Below are positions 49,380 through 58,300 of a DNA stretch of 64,000 nucleotides, piece by piece. How positions within the stretch are numbered: position 1 is the first letter of the stretch; every line of letters begins with the position of its first letter. This DNA is from Anaerotignum lactatifermentans DSM 14214. GTDB taxonomy: Bacteria > Bacillota > Clostridia > Lachnospirales > Anaerotignaceae. The DNA lies in NCBI RefSeq assembly GCF_900142265.1, contig NZ_FRAH01000003.1, forward strand, positions 1 through 64,000, written 5' to 3'. The notes under the pieces are model-generated. The model ran no database searches. It was given only the letters and a program-made list of their open reading frames with translations, and was not told the origin of the DNA. A program made the position numbers and the translations under genes.

Positions 49380-52300
49380 TTATCGTACCTCCTCGTGTTG
49401 TTTCGGTTTCTTTTCAGGGCTGCGGGGCGGCACCGGGCGCTTCAAGCTGTCCAGCACCGAAGGCCGCGTGCTTTTGGCAACTACGGTTTCCGGCGTAGAT
49501 TGTCCTTTGCCGTCAATGTTCAGCAGCGTGTCCAGTTCCACCAGACGGGCGGACTTGACCCGCAGATCGTCCTCAAAGGGGAAAGGCTTTCCTACTTCCT
49601 CCTTGGCTGCGGCCTGCTGCTGGTAAAGGTTCTCCAGCTGGTTTTTGACCGCTTCCAGACGCTGGGGCATTTGCGCCAGTGCATTGTCGATACGGGTTAG
49701 GTTGCCGCGTGGGTCTGTACCCAGGGTTGCCCGATGGGTCATTTGCCCTTTCAGCAGGAGCGTATATTCCTGTTTCCACGCTTGAAATTCCACCGACATA
49801 GTGAATCCCCGGTAACTGCCGATCTGCACCGGATCGGAGGTTTTGACCTCCTTACAGGCATCCAGCAGGGCTGCACCGGCATTTTCTTTGTCGGTCAGCA
49901 CATCGCCCCGGATCTCCATACCGGCAAAGCTGTCCTCTGGGTGTGGGTGGGCAGCCAGTGTTTCCAAATCGGCTTCAAAGCCCTGGATATACCCCTTGTT
50001 GGTTTCAATTTCCTGCGGGAAGTATTTGAGCAGCTGGTCCTCCAGACGGTACTGCTTGCTCTGGTGGTCGGCTTTCATCAGCTTCAGCTTGGCAACCTCC
50101 ACATCCAAATCCATGCGCTCCTTGATACGGGGGTCTCCGGCACACAGGGCCTTAATCTCGGCAAAGGAAAGCGCCGTTTCGTCCACATCATCGCAGGAAC
50201 GAACCGGGCTTTTGCTGGTCATAATCTGGCTGATGAATTTCTGTTTGTTCTCCACCGTCTGCCAGAGATAAGCGTCAAAAGTTCCCTCCGTGACATAGCG
50301 GTACACATGGACCAAGGGGTTTTTGTTGCCCTGTCGCTCAATGCGTCCTTTTCGCTGGGCAAGGTCTCCGGGCCGCCACGGGCAGTCCAAATCATGGAGC
50401 GCCACAAGGCGGTCCTGCACATTGGTTCCAGCGCCCATTTTGGCAGTGCTTCCTAATAGGACACGCACCTGCCCGGTGCGGACCTTGGAGAACAGTTCCT
50501 TTTTCCGTACCTCTGTATTGGCTTCGTGGATAAAGGCGATCTGCTCGGCAGGCATCCCCTGGGCGATGAGCTTCTGGCGGATGTCCTCATAGATGGTAAA
50601 AGCAGGCTCCGGCTCATCCAGTGGGATTGCTTCTTCCAACCCGTGAAGCAGCGGATTGTCCAGCTGTTTGGCTGCCTTTTTGGATGGGGCTGCCTGGGGC
50701 GTGGAAATGTCGCAGAACACCAGCTGGGTCAATTTATCCGCGTCCCCATCCTGCCAGATCTGCATGATGTTGTCCACGCACTGATTGACCTTGGTTCCCG
50801 GTTCATCGGGGAGCAGTTGGTTGATGATACGCTGGTCCAGTCCCAGCTTGCGACCATCCGAGGTGATTTTGAGCATATTATCTACCGACGGGTCCACACT
50901 GCCTCTGTGTACTTCGGAAGCGCGCTCGGAGAGTGCTTTCACCATCTCTTTCTGGTGTTCGGTAGGCTGGGCCACAATGTTGTGATATTCTACCTCCGGG
51001 GTGGGCAGGTTCAGCTGGTCGGCGGTTTTGATGTCCGCCACCTCTTTGAACAGGTTCATCAGCTCCGGCAGGTTAAAGAACTTGGAAAACCGTGTCCTTG
51101 CCCGGTAGCCTGTTCCTTCCGGAGCCAGTTCTAGCGCCGTGACGGTTTCTCCGAAACGGCTGGCCCAGCAATCGAAATGGGTCATGTTCAGTTCTTGCAG
51201 GCGGTCATACTGGAGATACCGCTGCATGGTGTAAAGCTCAGTCATGGAGTTGCTGACCGGAGTGCCGGTGGCAAAGATAACCCCTCGGTTGCCGGTGATC
51301 TCGTCCATATAGCGACACTTCGCAAACATATCGCTGGACTTTTGGGCATCGCTGGTGGAGAGACCTGCCACATTCCGCATTTTGGTGTATAAAAACAAGT
51401 TTTTGTAGTTGTGTGCCTCGTCCACGAACAGCCGATCAACGCCCAGCTGCTCGAATGTCACCACATCGTCCTTGCGGCTCTCGGCCTGCAATTTCTCCAG
51501 CCGGGCTTCCAGGGACTTCTTGGTGCGTTCCAACTGCTTGACCGTGAAACGCTCACCGCCGCTGTACTTCACCTCGGCAATGCCCTCGGTGATCTCGTCG
51601 ATCTGCTCCTGAAGGAGCCGTTCCTGACGCTCTCGGCTGATGGGGATTTTCTCGAACTGGGAAGGGCCCATGATGATAGCGTCATAGTCACCGGTGGCAA
51701 TCCGGGCACAGAACTTCTTGCGGTTGTGGGTCTCAAAGTCCTTTTTGGTGGTGACAAGGATATTGGCGGAGGGATAGAGCCGCAGAAACTCCGAAGCCCA
51801 CTGCTCGGTCAGGTGATTCGGCACAACAAAGAGGGATTTCTGGCACAGCCCCAGACGCTTACTCTCCATAGCGGCAGCCACCATTTCAAATGTTTTGCCC
51901 GCGCCTACCTCGTGTGCCAGCAGCGTATTGCCGCCGTACATCACATGGGCGATAGCGTTCAGCTGATGTTCCCGCAGGGTAATGGACGGGTTCATGCCGC
52001 CAAAAACAATATGGCTGCCGTCATACTCACGGGGGCGGGTGGAGTTCATTTCCTCGTTGTACTGGCGTACCAGAGCTTGACGGCGTTCCGGGTCTTTCCA
52101 AATCCAGTCTTTGAAAGCGTCCCGGATGGTCTGCTGTTTTTGGGCTGCCAGGGTGGTCTCCTTGGCGTTCAGCACCCGGCGCTCTTTGCCGTCCGCGTCC
52201 TCCACAGTGTCATAGATACGGACATCCCGCAGGTTTAAGGAATCCTCCAAAATCTTGTAGGCATTGGCGCGGCTGGTTCCGTAGGTGGTATAGGCTGCCA

Positions 52301-55300
52301 CATTGTTCTGGCTTACAGAGCTTTTGCCGGTAATCTGCCACTCTGCTGTAAACGGGGTGTAGTTGACCTGGATATTCCGCTGCATATAAAACGGGGTATC
52401 AAAGGTCTCGTACATAAACTGCTGGATGTACTCTTTGTCGATCCAGGTTGCGCCCAGACGCACCTCAATTTCCGAAGCGTCCAGGTCTTTGGGCTGGGCA
52501 GCGGTAAGGGCTTCCACATTGGCGGCAAAGGACGGGTCCTGCTGTGCTGCCCGCTGTGCCTGACGCAGCTTGCGCCGCACATTGCCGGACAGGTATTCGT
52601 CGGCTGTTACATAATGTGGTGTGCCGTCTTTCTCCAACTGTCCCGGCACACGGAAGATCACGCCTTGCAGCTCGGCGGCCAGTTCGTCGCTGGTCTTGCC
52701 AGTCAGCTCCGACATATACGCCATATCCACACAGGCTTTCTCCGCGATGGAGACGGCAAGGGCTTCACTGGCGGTATCCACGGTTTCCACCGCCTTGTGT
52801 GGCTTGATGGTACACTTGGTGAACATATCCGCCTTGCGCTCCAGCTTTCCGTCCTCGTCAATGACTTCCAGCGCGCAGAGCAGATAGTAGCTGGAATCAT
52901 CGGCAAAGGCCAGTCGGTTCGCCCGGTCATTGATAAGACCATATTTTGCGGAAAAGCTGTCATAGAGCCGGTTCAGTTCAGCCTGTTTATCCCGGATGGC
53001 GCTGTCCGGTGTGGCAGCGTCCATTTGCAGGTCAATGAGCTGCTGGACACATTCCCGCAGACCCACCAGCCCTTTCACACGGACTTCGGCGGTGGCATTC
53101 AGGTCAGGCCGTACCATGCGGCTGTTTTCACGGTAATACACATCGCCGTCCACAACGGTGTAGGAGTAATTTTTCACATTGGGGTCAGCAGGGATAGAAG
53201 TGTCGATGGCCTCGCCCTCGCCCAGCTCCGGCAGCTCGGCCTCCTGGTAGGTGCCGTGAATGTACTTCACGGCATCATGCAGCTGATCGGCAAGCTCCAG
53301 CCCCTCGATGGGATTCACGGTGTAGTCCATGCCATGAGCGGTGCTTTCCGGTTCCTGTCGGCCCAGCACCATTTCCGGGTGGTCCAGGAAGTAGCGGTTA
53401 ATGGCAAATCCATCCTGCGTCTGTCCGGTCTGCGTCCATTCCGGTACGATGTCCAGTGGACGGTCACGCTTTTGCAGGAAAATGATGTCTGAAACCACCT
53501 CGGCACCAGCGTTTTTCTTGAAAGCGTCATTGGGCAGACGGATGGCTCCCAGCAGCTCGGCGCGCTGGGCAAGATACCGGCGCACAGTGGAATCCTTGGC
53601 ATCCATCGTGTAGCGGCTGGTGACAAAGGCCACCACGCCGCCCGGACGCACCTGGTCCAGCGCCTTGGCAAAAAAGTAGTTGTGGATGTTAAAATTCAGC
53701 TTATCATAGGCTTTGTCCCGAACCTGATACTGACCAAACGGAACATTACCCACCGCCAGATCGTAGAAATCCCGCCTGTCGGTGGTTTCAAACCCGGCCA
53801 CGGTGATGTCGGCCTTGGGATAGAGCTGTTTTGCAATACGCCCGCTGATGGAATCCAGCTCCACGCCGTACAGACGGCTGTTTCGCATTTTCTCCGGCAG
53901 CATACCGAAGAAATTGCCCACACCGCAGGACGGCTCCAGAATGTTGCCGGTCTCAAATCCCATGCGTCCTACGGCTTCATAAATTGCTTTGATGACCGTA
54001 GGGCTGGTGTAATGGGCATTGAGAGTGGAACCTCTGGCGGCAGCGTATTCCGACCGGGTCAGCAGCTCCTTCAGCTGAGCATATTCCGCAGCCCATGCGG
54101 GTTTCTCCGGGTCAAAGGCATCGGCAAGACCGCCCCAGCCTACATACCGGGATAGGATTTTCTGCTGTTCCGGTGTTGCCTGCCCGGTGGTTTCCTCCAA
54201 ATATTTCAGCAGCTTGATTGCCGTGATGTTGGCCTGAAACTTGGCTTTCGGACCGCCTTCGCCCAGGTGATCGTCGGTAATAAGGAAATTCTCAGTGGTG
54301 CGGCGCAGGTTGGCCTTGTATTCCTCATAAGAGGCTTCCTCGGCAGCTTTGACATTGGGGAAGGTCTGCCACTCGCCGTTTACCTGAATGGAAACGGGGT
54401 GTTCGTCCAGCACTTCATCCAGAGTTTTTTCTGGCTCTGTGGTAGGCGTGGGCGGCTCTGGTTCCTGCTCCAAATGCTGACGGATTACTGAAATCGGTTC
54501 CACCCGGAAGATGGGGAATCCCACCGCATTTGCAAAGGTCACATCTTGAAGTTCCACCCGGCCAACATCCGGCTCCAGCTTGCTGACCCGGAAAGTGCGC
54601 CCATCCAATGCAAAGGTGGTCTCGCCGGGAATTAGGTTGTGACGGGCATACTCAGCATCGGAAAGCGGTTGGTTCGACTGCTCCTGTTCTTCAGCGGCAA
54701 TCTGCTCCACATCCGCCATCACGCGCTGAATGAATGGGTCATTGTCCAGCTTTTCTTCGTCCACCAGCTCGCCATTCACAATGCCGCGCTCGGCCAGCGC
54801 CTCCCGGATGGCGATGGGGTCGATGTTGTCAAACCGGTCCTGTTCCGCTTCGGTGTAGAACCGATCCTCCTTGATGAGCTGGGCAATCCTGCGCTGCACC
54901 TTGGGCCAGGGCAGCTCAATTCCCTCCGGACTTCCGGCGCGGATCACAAACAGGCTCTTGCTGTCACTGCCGCTGTATTCCTGAGCCAGCCATGCGGCGG
55001 TATCTTTTTCCCGTCCATGCTTTTCCATGTAGCGGACAACAGCGTGTTTGCTCTGAATATCACCATTCCATGCACGGATGGCATCATCAATATCATCCTG
55101 TGAGAGAGGACGCAGCATTTCATGGAGCCGTGGATAGGTCTCGTCAATAATTTCCCGGTGCAGGCGCTGACGGAACACCAGCACATCGGAATAGAGCCGA
55201 ATCAGCTCCAAATCACTGGAGCCAAGGATGGCACGACGAATCGCGGCATTGCCCTCAATCACAGCATTTTCGCGGTCGCTGTGACCGCAGGCGTTGCGGT

Positions 55301-58007
55301 ATGGTACATCCTCCATAACGGCGGCAAGTACAATGGGCTTGTATTTCTCATGCAACTCCCGGATCGTAGGGGCTGCTGCTTCGGTCTCCTGGAACACTCT
55401 GATTCCGTCTGCGCCAAACTCCGCTTCCTGAGCGTCGATGGCCTGTTCCGCCTCATGGTCGATGGAGGGCATGGAATATTCCTGACGCTCCCTACCGCCC
55501 TCCGGGACAGCGGAAATGGTCACATCATGCCGATCCCGCAGCTGTTCCACAACCTGTTCCAGCCGGTTTGCCGGAAAGCCGCACATTTCCACACGGCCAC
55601 CGCCGGGAATCGCGCGGGTCGTGAGATTGAGGCCCAGTTCCGCAGCAGCAGTTTTGGCGTCTTCACCGTACAGCTCAAAGAAATCGCCCATTTGATACAA
55701 AACCATATCATCCGGGTGACGCTCCTTGACCCCGTTGTATTCCCATATCTCCGGGGGCGGCTGCTGGGCTTGCAGGGCATCTTCTTCCGCCAGGGCCTTT
55801 TCTTCCTGGATTTTGTCGTACTCCGCCTGTTCCTGTTCGGTGAGATAGCGGCCCTTTTGAATCAGATCGGTAATCCGCTTGGCGACTTTCTCCCATGTGA
55901 AATGCACATCCGGGCAGCCATCCTTTTTGTAGTGCAGACCTTTTCCATCGTGATCTTCCCAGCTGCCCCCAGCGCCGGACAGGGCGTGAGAGTGGCCGCC
56001 AGTGCCGTACTCATTCTTGAGAAAATCCACCTTTTCTTTGTCCGTATGGGGGTTCTGGAAAAAGGTGAAAATCCGGCCTTTACCACTTTCAAATCCGCTG
56101 CCTCTGGTCATGGCTGCGTCGATCTCGTCCTCTGTGATGAACTGCTTGACCGCAGGTACTTCCATCAGCTGAGAGGTAAAGGCAGTGCGGGGCAGGGACA
56201 GGTCTTTCAGGTTTTCCCAAATCTCTCTCGGTTTGTGGTAGTGGAAGCGCAGCAACTCCCGGTCCTGCTGGTAGGCCGTCCAGAAGGCGGCGTATTCTTC
56301 CGCAAGGGTCTGGCGAAACTCCGGGCGGTTCAGCTGTTCGGCAAGCCATGCGGATTCCTCCGGGAAACCACGACCCGGATTACCTGCGAGGCTGGGCAGA
56401 TACCCGGCTTCTCTGGCTTCCTCGCTGAAATCGTGGTACAGATTCCAGAACTTTTCCGCAAGGAGGGAGCGTTCATAGCCTGCCGCCTCGGTCAGCTCCA
56501 CCTTGGCGGCAAACTGGCCATCCTGCAAAAGCTGGCCGATACGCTCGGCGGCGCTCTCCCAGGAAATGACCTGGGCGGACTTGTCGTAACGGGCTGTTTT
56601 GCCGTGGGAAAGATGGATGCCGTCCTCGGCATACCATGCGGTGACGCTGCCGATCCCGTTGCCGCCGTGATACAGATTTTTCAGAATGTCTGCGATTTCG
56701 GCGGTGGTTTTCTGCTTTTCAAAGGCTGCAACCACACGCTCCCTCTGGCGGTCCGTGTTGCCGCCCAGCCGCAGCACATGGTCAATATCCGCCTGGGCAA
56801 AAGAAAAAGCAGAGGATGTTTTCACATTCTCTGCTTCGTCTATGATTCGGATTTGTTCGTTTTCGGAGAGGAAGAAACTCAGCTGTGAATAAGCTCCGCC
56901 ATCAGAATCTCCTCGGCCTGTGCCTTGCAGGTGTTCATCAGGCCCACCCACTTCATGGGGTCGCTGGCTTTCAGCTGCTCCGTCGCGCCCGCGTCTTTCG
57001 CCAGCTGGGGCATCATCTGCTCCAGACGGCTCTGTGCGGTCTCGTCGATCTCGATGAGGTGCGGGTACAGCTTCTCGCTCATCAGCAGCTGGTTGTAGAG
57101 GATGGGACGGTGTTCCTTCAGGTATGCTTTCCGCATCCTGCCGTACTTGCCCAGGGGCTTCGTCGGCTGTTCGCTCAGCTTCAGGTCGGGAATCAGGTAA
57201 TCGCCGTTCTGGATGTAGTTCATGGGATTCTTCATGGTGATTGCTCCTTTCCGCGAGTTGTTCGCGCTCATAATTTCGGATGGTAACGCCGATCTGCCGC
57301 AGCACCTGTTGATTGATCTGGCTGACCGCCGTTCCCAGCGCACCGATGGTGGCCGGGGTGTTGAAGTCGAAAATCGCCATAAAGTCCTCGTGGGTAAAAT
57401 AGCGTTCCGGCTTCAATCCGCAGCGGGACATCAGGGCGTAGGAAATGCTGACGGTAGCGGCTGCCTTAAACTGTACTTCGATGTTAAATTCATCATATTC
57501 CTCTAAAAAGGAATCGTCAACGATATAGAGCAAGTCCTGACGATGCTCGTTCCAGTATTCGCCCGCCAGCTTGTGAGCCACTGCCTCCAGCTGCTGGGCA
57601 AGATTATCGCCGCTGACCTCGTAGTTACGCTCCAGCATGGCAGACACAGGCTCCTGATACGCTTCCTTCATCTTCCACAGCCAGGGAGTGCGGGAATGTT
57701 CGCGGGTCCCGGTGTCAGAAACGTCAAACACATAGCGCAGCCGGGGCCTGTCACCGGAATCGTCCACCAGGGCGATACCCTTGGAGCCACGGCGCACATA
57801 GCGGCCCATTTTTTCATTCCATAAATCATACTCCGCACAGGCGGTAGCGTCGGGGCGTTGGGCATAGATCAGCAGCTGTTCATGGAATGGATACTTGTAA
57901 AGGCGGGCAGCGGTGGTCAGAAACCCCGCCCACTCCTGCCAGCTGCCGGTGAGCTGGGTTGCCACATGGTCGGCCATCTGCCGGTAAAATTCTGTTTTGG
58001 ATGGCAT
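49380..58007 (-). CDS. Giant DNA methylase / SNF2-like helicase of Tn1549-type elements (2875 residues)
   Basis: A multi-domain protein probably protecting or remodelling DNA during transfer. In order: an N-terminal element-specific domain (1-255), a low-complexity linker (257-376) whose DNA also encodes tnpV in another frame, helical and LPD-type regions, and a MutS-N-like segment (YQMGDFFELYGEDAKTAA, near 770). Next come an N6-adenine methylase core (EPSCGVGNFFGM near 1357, DLAVGNVPFG) and a SNF2/DEAH helicase (HEVGAGKTFEMV near 2034, FVDEAHNYKN near 2194, QRKGRIERQG near 2545). GAAGGGAGG precedes the ATG. Length and plan match orthologues in CTn elements. Confidence 0.93.
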   Translation of the reverse strand: MPSKTEFYRQMADHVATQLTGSWQEWAGFLTTAARLYKYPFHEQLLIYAQRPDATACAEYDLWNEKMGRYVRRGSKGIALVDDSGDRPRLRYVFDVSDTGTREHSRTPWLWKMKEAYQEPVSAMLERNYEVSGDNLAQQLEAVAHKLAGEYWNEHRQDLLYIVDDSFLEEYDEFNIEVQFKAAATVSISYALMSRCGLKPERYFTHEDFMAIFDFNTPATIGALGTAVSQINQQVLRQIGVTIRNYEREQLAERSNHHEESHELHPERRLPDSRPEAERTADEAPGQVRQDAESIPEGTPSHPLQPAADEREAVPAPHRDRRDRTEPSGADDAPAGERRGRDGAAESQRPHEVGGPDEHLQGTGRGDSDGGAYSQLSFFLSENEQIRIIDEAENVKTSSAFSFAQADIDHVLRLGGNTDRQRERVVAAFEKQKTTAEIADILKNLYHGGNGIGSVTAWYAEDGIHLSHGKTARYDKSAQVISWESAAERIGQLLQDGQFAAKVELTEAAGYERSLLAEKFWNLYHDFSEEAREAGYLPSLAGNPGRGFPEESAWLAEQLNRPEFRQTLAEEYAAFWTAYQQDRELLRFHYHKPREIWENLKDLSLPRTAFTSQLMEVPAVKQFITEDEIDAAMTRGSGFESGKGRIFTFFQNPHTDKEKVDFLKNEYGTGGHSHALSGAGGSWEDHDGKGLHYKKDGCPDVHFTWEKVAKRITDLIQKGRYLTEQEQAEYDKIQEEKALAEEDALQAQQPPPEIWEYNGVKERHPDDMVLYQMGDFFELYGEDAKTAAAELGLNLTTRAIPGGGRVEMCGFPANRLEQVVEQLRDRHDVTISAVPEGGRERQEYSMPSIDHEAEQAIDAQEAEFGADGIRVFQETEAAAPTIRELHEKYKPIVLAAVMEDVPYRNACGHSDRENAVIEGNAAIRRAILGSSDLELIRLYSDVLVFRQRLHREIIDETYPRLHEMLRPLSQDDIDDAIRAWNGDIQSKHAVVRYMEKHGREKDTAAWLAQEYSGSDSKSLFVIRAGSPEGIELPWPKVQRRIAQLIKEDRFYTEAEQDRFDNIDPIAIREALAERGIVNGELVDEEKLDNDPFIQRVMADVEQIAAEEQEQSNQPLSDAEYARHNLIPGETTFALDGRTFRVSKLEPDVGRVELQDVTFANAVGFPIFRVEPISVIRQHLEQEPEPPTPTTEPEKTLDEVLDEHPVSIQVNGEWQTFPNVKAAEEASYEEYKANLRRTTENFLITDDHLGEGGPKAKFQANITAIKLLKYLEETTGQATPEQQKILSRYVGWGGLADAFDPEKPAWAAEYAQLKELLTRSEYAAARGSTLNAHYTSPTVIKAIYEAVGRMGFETGNILEPSCGVGNFFGMLPEKMRNSRLYGVELDSISGRIAKQLYPKADITVAGFETTDRRDFYDLAVGNVPFGQYQVRDKAYDKLNFNIHNYFFAKALDQVRPGGVVAFVTSRYTMDAKDSTVRRYLAQRAELLGAIRLPNDAFKKNAGAEVVSDIIFLQKRDRPLDIVPEWTQTGQTQDGFAINRYFLDHPEMVLGRQEPESTAHGMDYTVNPIEGLELADQLHDAVKYIHGTYQEAELPELGEGEAIDTSIPADPNVKNYSYTVVDGDVYYRENSRMVRPDLNATAEVRVKGLVGLRECVQQLIDLQMDAATPDSAIRDKQAELNRLYDSFSAKYGLINDRANRLAFADDSSYYLLCALEVIDEDGKLERKADMFTKCTIKPHKAVETVDTASEALAVSIAEKACVDMAYMSELTGKTSDELAAELQGVIFRVPGQLEKDGTPHYVTADEYLSGNVRRKLRQAQRAAQQDPSFAANVEALTAAQPKDLDASEIEVRLGATWIDKEYIQQFMYETFDTPFYMQRNIQVNYTPFTAEWQITGKSSVSQNNVAAYTTYGTSRANAYKILEDSLNLRDVRIYDTVEDADGKERRVLNAKETTLAAQKQQTIRDAFKDWIWKDPERRQALVRQYNEEMNSTRPREYDGSHIVFGGMNPSITLREHQLNAIAHVMYGGNTLLAHEVGAGKTFEMVAAAMESKRLGLCQKSLFVVPNHLTEQWASEFLRLYPSANILVTTKKDFETHNRKKFCARIATGDYDAIIMGPSQFEKIPISRERQERLLQEQIDEITEGIAEVKYSGGERFTVKQLERTKKSLEARLEKLQAESRKDDVVTFEQLGVDRLFVDEAHNYKNLFLYTKMRNVAGLSTSDAQKSSDMFAKCRYMDEITGNRGVIFATGTPVSNSMTELYTMQRYLQYDRLQELNMTHFDCWASRFGETVTALELAPEGTGYRARTRFSKFFNLPELMNLFKEVADIKTADQLNLPTPEVEYHNIVAQPTEHQKEMVKALSERASEVHRGSVDPSVDNMLKITSDGRKLGLDQRIINQLLPDEPGTKVNQCVDNIMQIWQDGDADKLTQLVFCDISTPQAAPSKKAAKQLDNPLLHGLEEAIPLDEPEPAFTIYEDIRQKLIAQGMPAEQIAFIHEANTEVRKKELFSKVRTGQVRVLLGSTAKMGAGTNVQDRLVALHDLDCPWRPGDLAQRKGRIERQGNKNPLVHVYRYVTEGTFDAYLWQTVENKQKFISQIMTSKSPVRSCDDVDETALSFAEIKALCAGDPRIKERMDLDVEVAKLKLMKADHQSKQYRLEDQLLKYFPQEIETNKGYIQGFEADLETLAAHPHPEDSFAGMEIRGDVLTDKENAGAALLDACKEVKTSDPVQIGSYRGFTMSVEFQAWKQEYTLLLKGQMTHRATLGTDPRGNLTRIDNALAQMPQRLEAVKNQLENLYQQQAAAKEEVGKPFPFEDDLRVKSARLVELDTLLNIDGKGQSTPETVVAKSTRPSVLDSLKRPVPPRSPEKKPKQHEEVR
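56879..57235 (-). CDS. tnpV: Transposon-encoded protein TnpV, overprinted inside the giant helicase gene
   Basis: A 118-residue frame on the same strand but in a different frame from the 2875-residue gene. It starts MKNPMNYIQNGDYLIPDL, contains GKYGRMRKAYLKEHRPILYN, and ends in WVGLMNTCKAQAEEILMAEL, a full-length match by eye to the TnpV family. GGAAAGGAG lies eight bases before its ATG, so it looks translated. The overlapping stretch of the giant protein is a charged, proline-rich linker, as expected if TnpV is the older frame. Role unknown. Confidence 0.75.
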   Translation of the reverse strand: MKNPMNYIQNGDYLIPDLKLSEQPTKPLGKYGRMRKAYLKEHRPILYNQLLMSEKLYPHLIEIDETAQSRLEQMMPQLAKDAGATEQLKASDPMKWVGLMNTCKAQAEEILMAELIHS

Positions 58008-58083
58008 GGTTGTTGTCCTCCCTTCGTGTTAAATGGAAATGGGGCGGCATTTTGCGCCGCCCCGTTGGGTGTTTATGAAATGC

Positions 58084-58299
58084 TTATTCATCAAAATCCG
58101 GGTACAGTTCCAGCTGGGCAAACTCGGCATCGCTCATAGCCTGGAGCTTCATCAGGGCGCTGTCCGTCAATTCTCGCAGTTCCGTTTCCTCCGGCGAAAG
58201 TTCGCCGCGCATCTCGGTCAGAGCCTCCATCAGTCCGGTGCGGCTGTCGGTGTTGTAAATGCACATCAGGTTCATTTCTTCAAAAGTAAAGTTTCCCAT
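58084..58299 (-). CDS. Transposon-transfer assisting protein (TTRAP family)
   Basis: A 71-residue acidic protein: FEEMNLMCIYNTDSRTGLME, LSPEETELRELTDSALMKLQ, ending in YPDFDE. It matches the small TTRAP family found beside the giant helicase gene in such elements; the role is unproven. GGGAGCTTTGAT precedes the ATG, two bases after the stop of the preceding gene. Confidence 0.85.
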   Translation of the reverse strand: MGNFTFEEMNLMCIYNTDSRTGLMEALTEMRGELSPEETELRELTDSALMKLQAMSDAEFAQLELYPDFDE

Positions 58300-58300
58300 A

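Noticed and set aside
55122-56888. A 588-codon plus-strand frame
   Set aside because: Antisense to the giant helicase gene; no ribosome site or motif.
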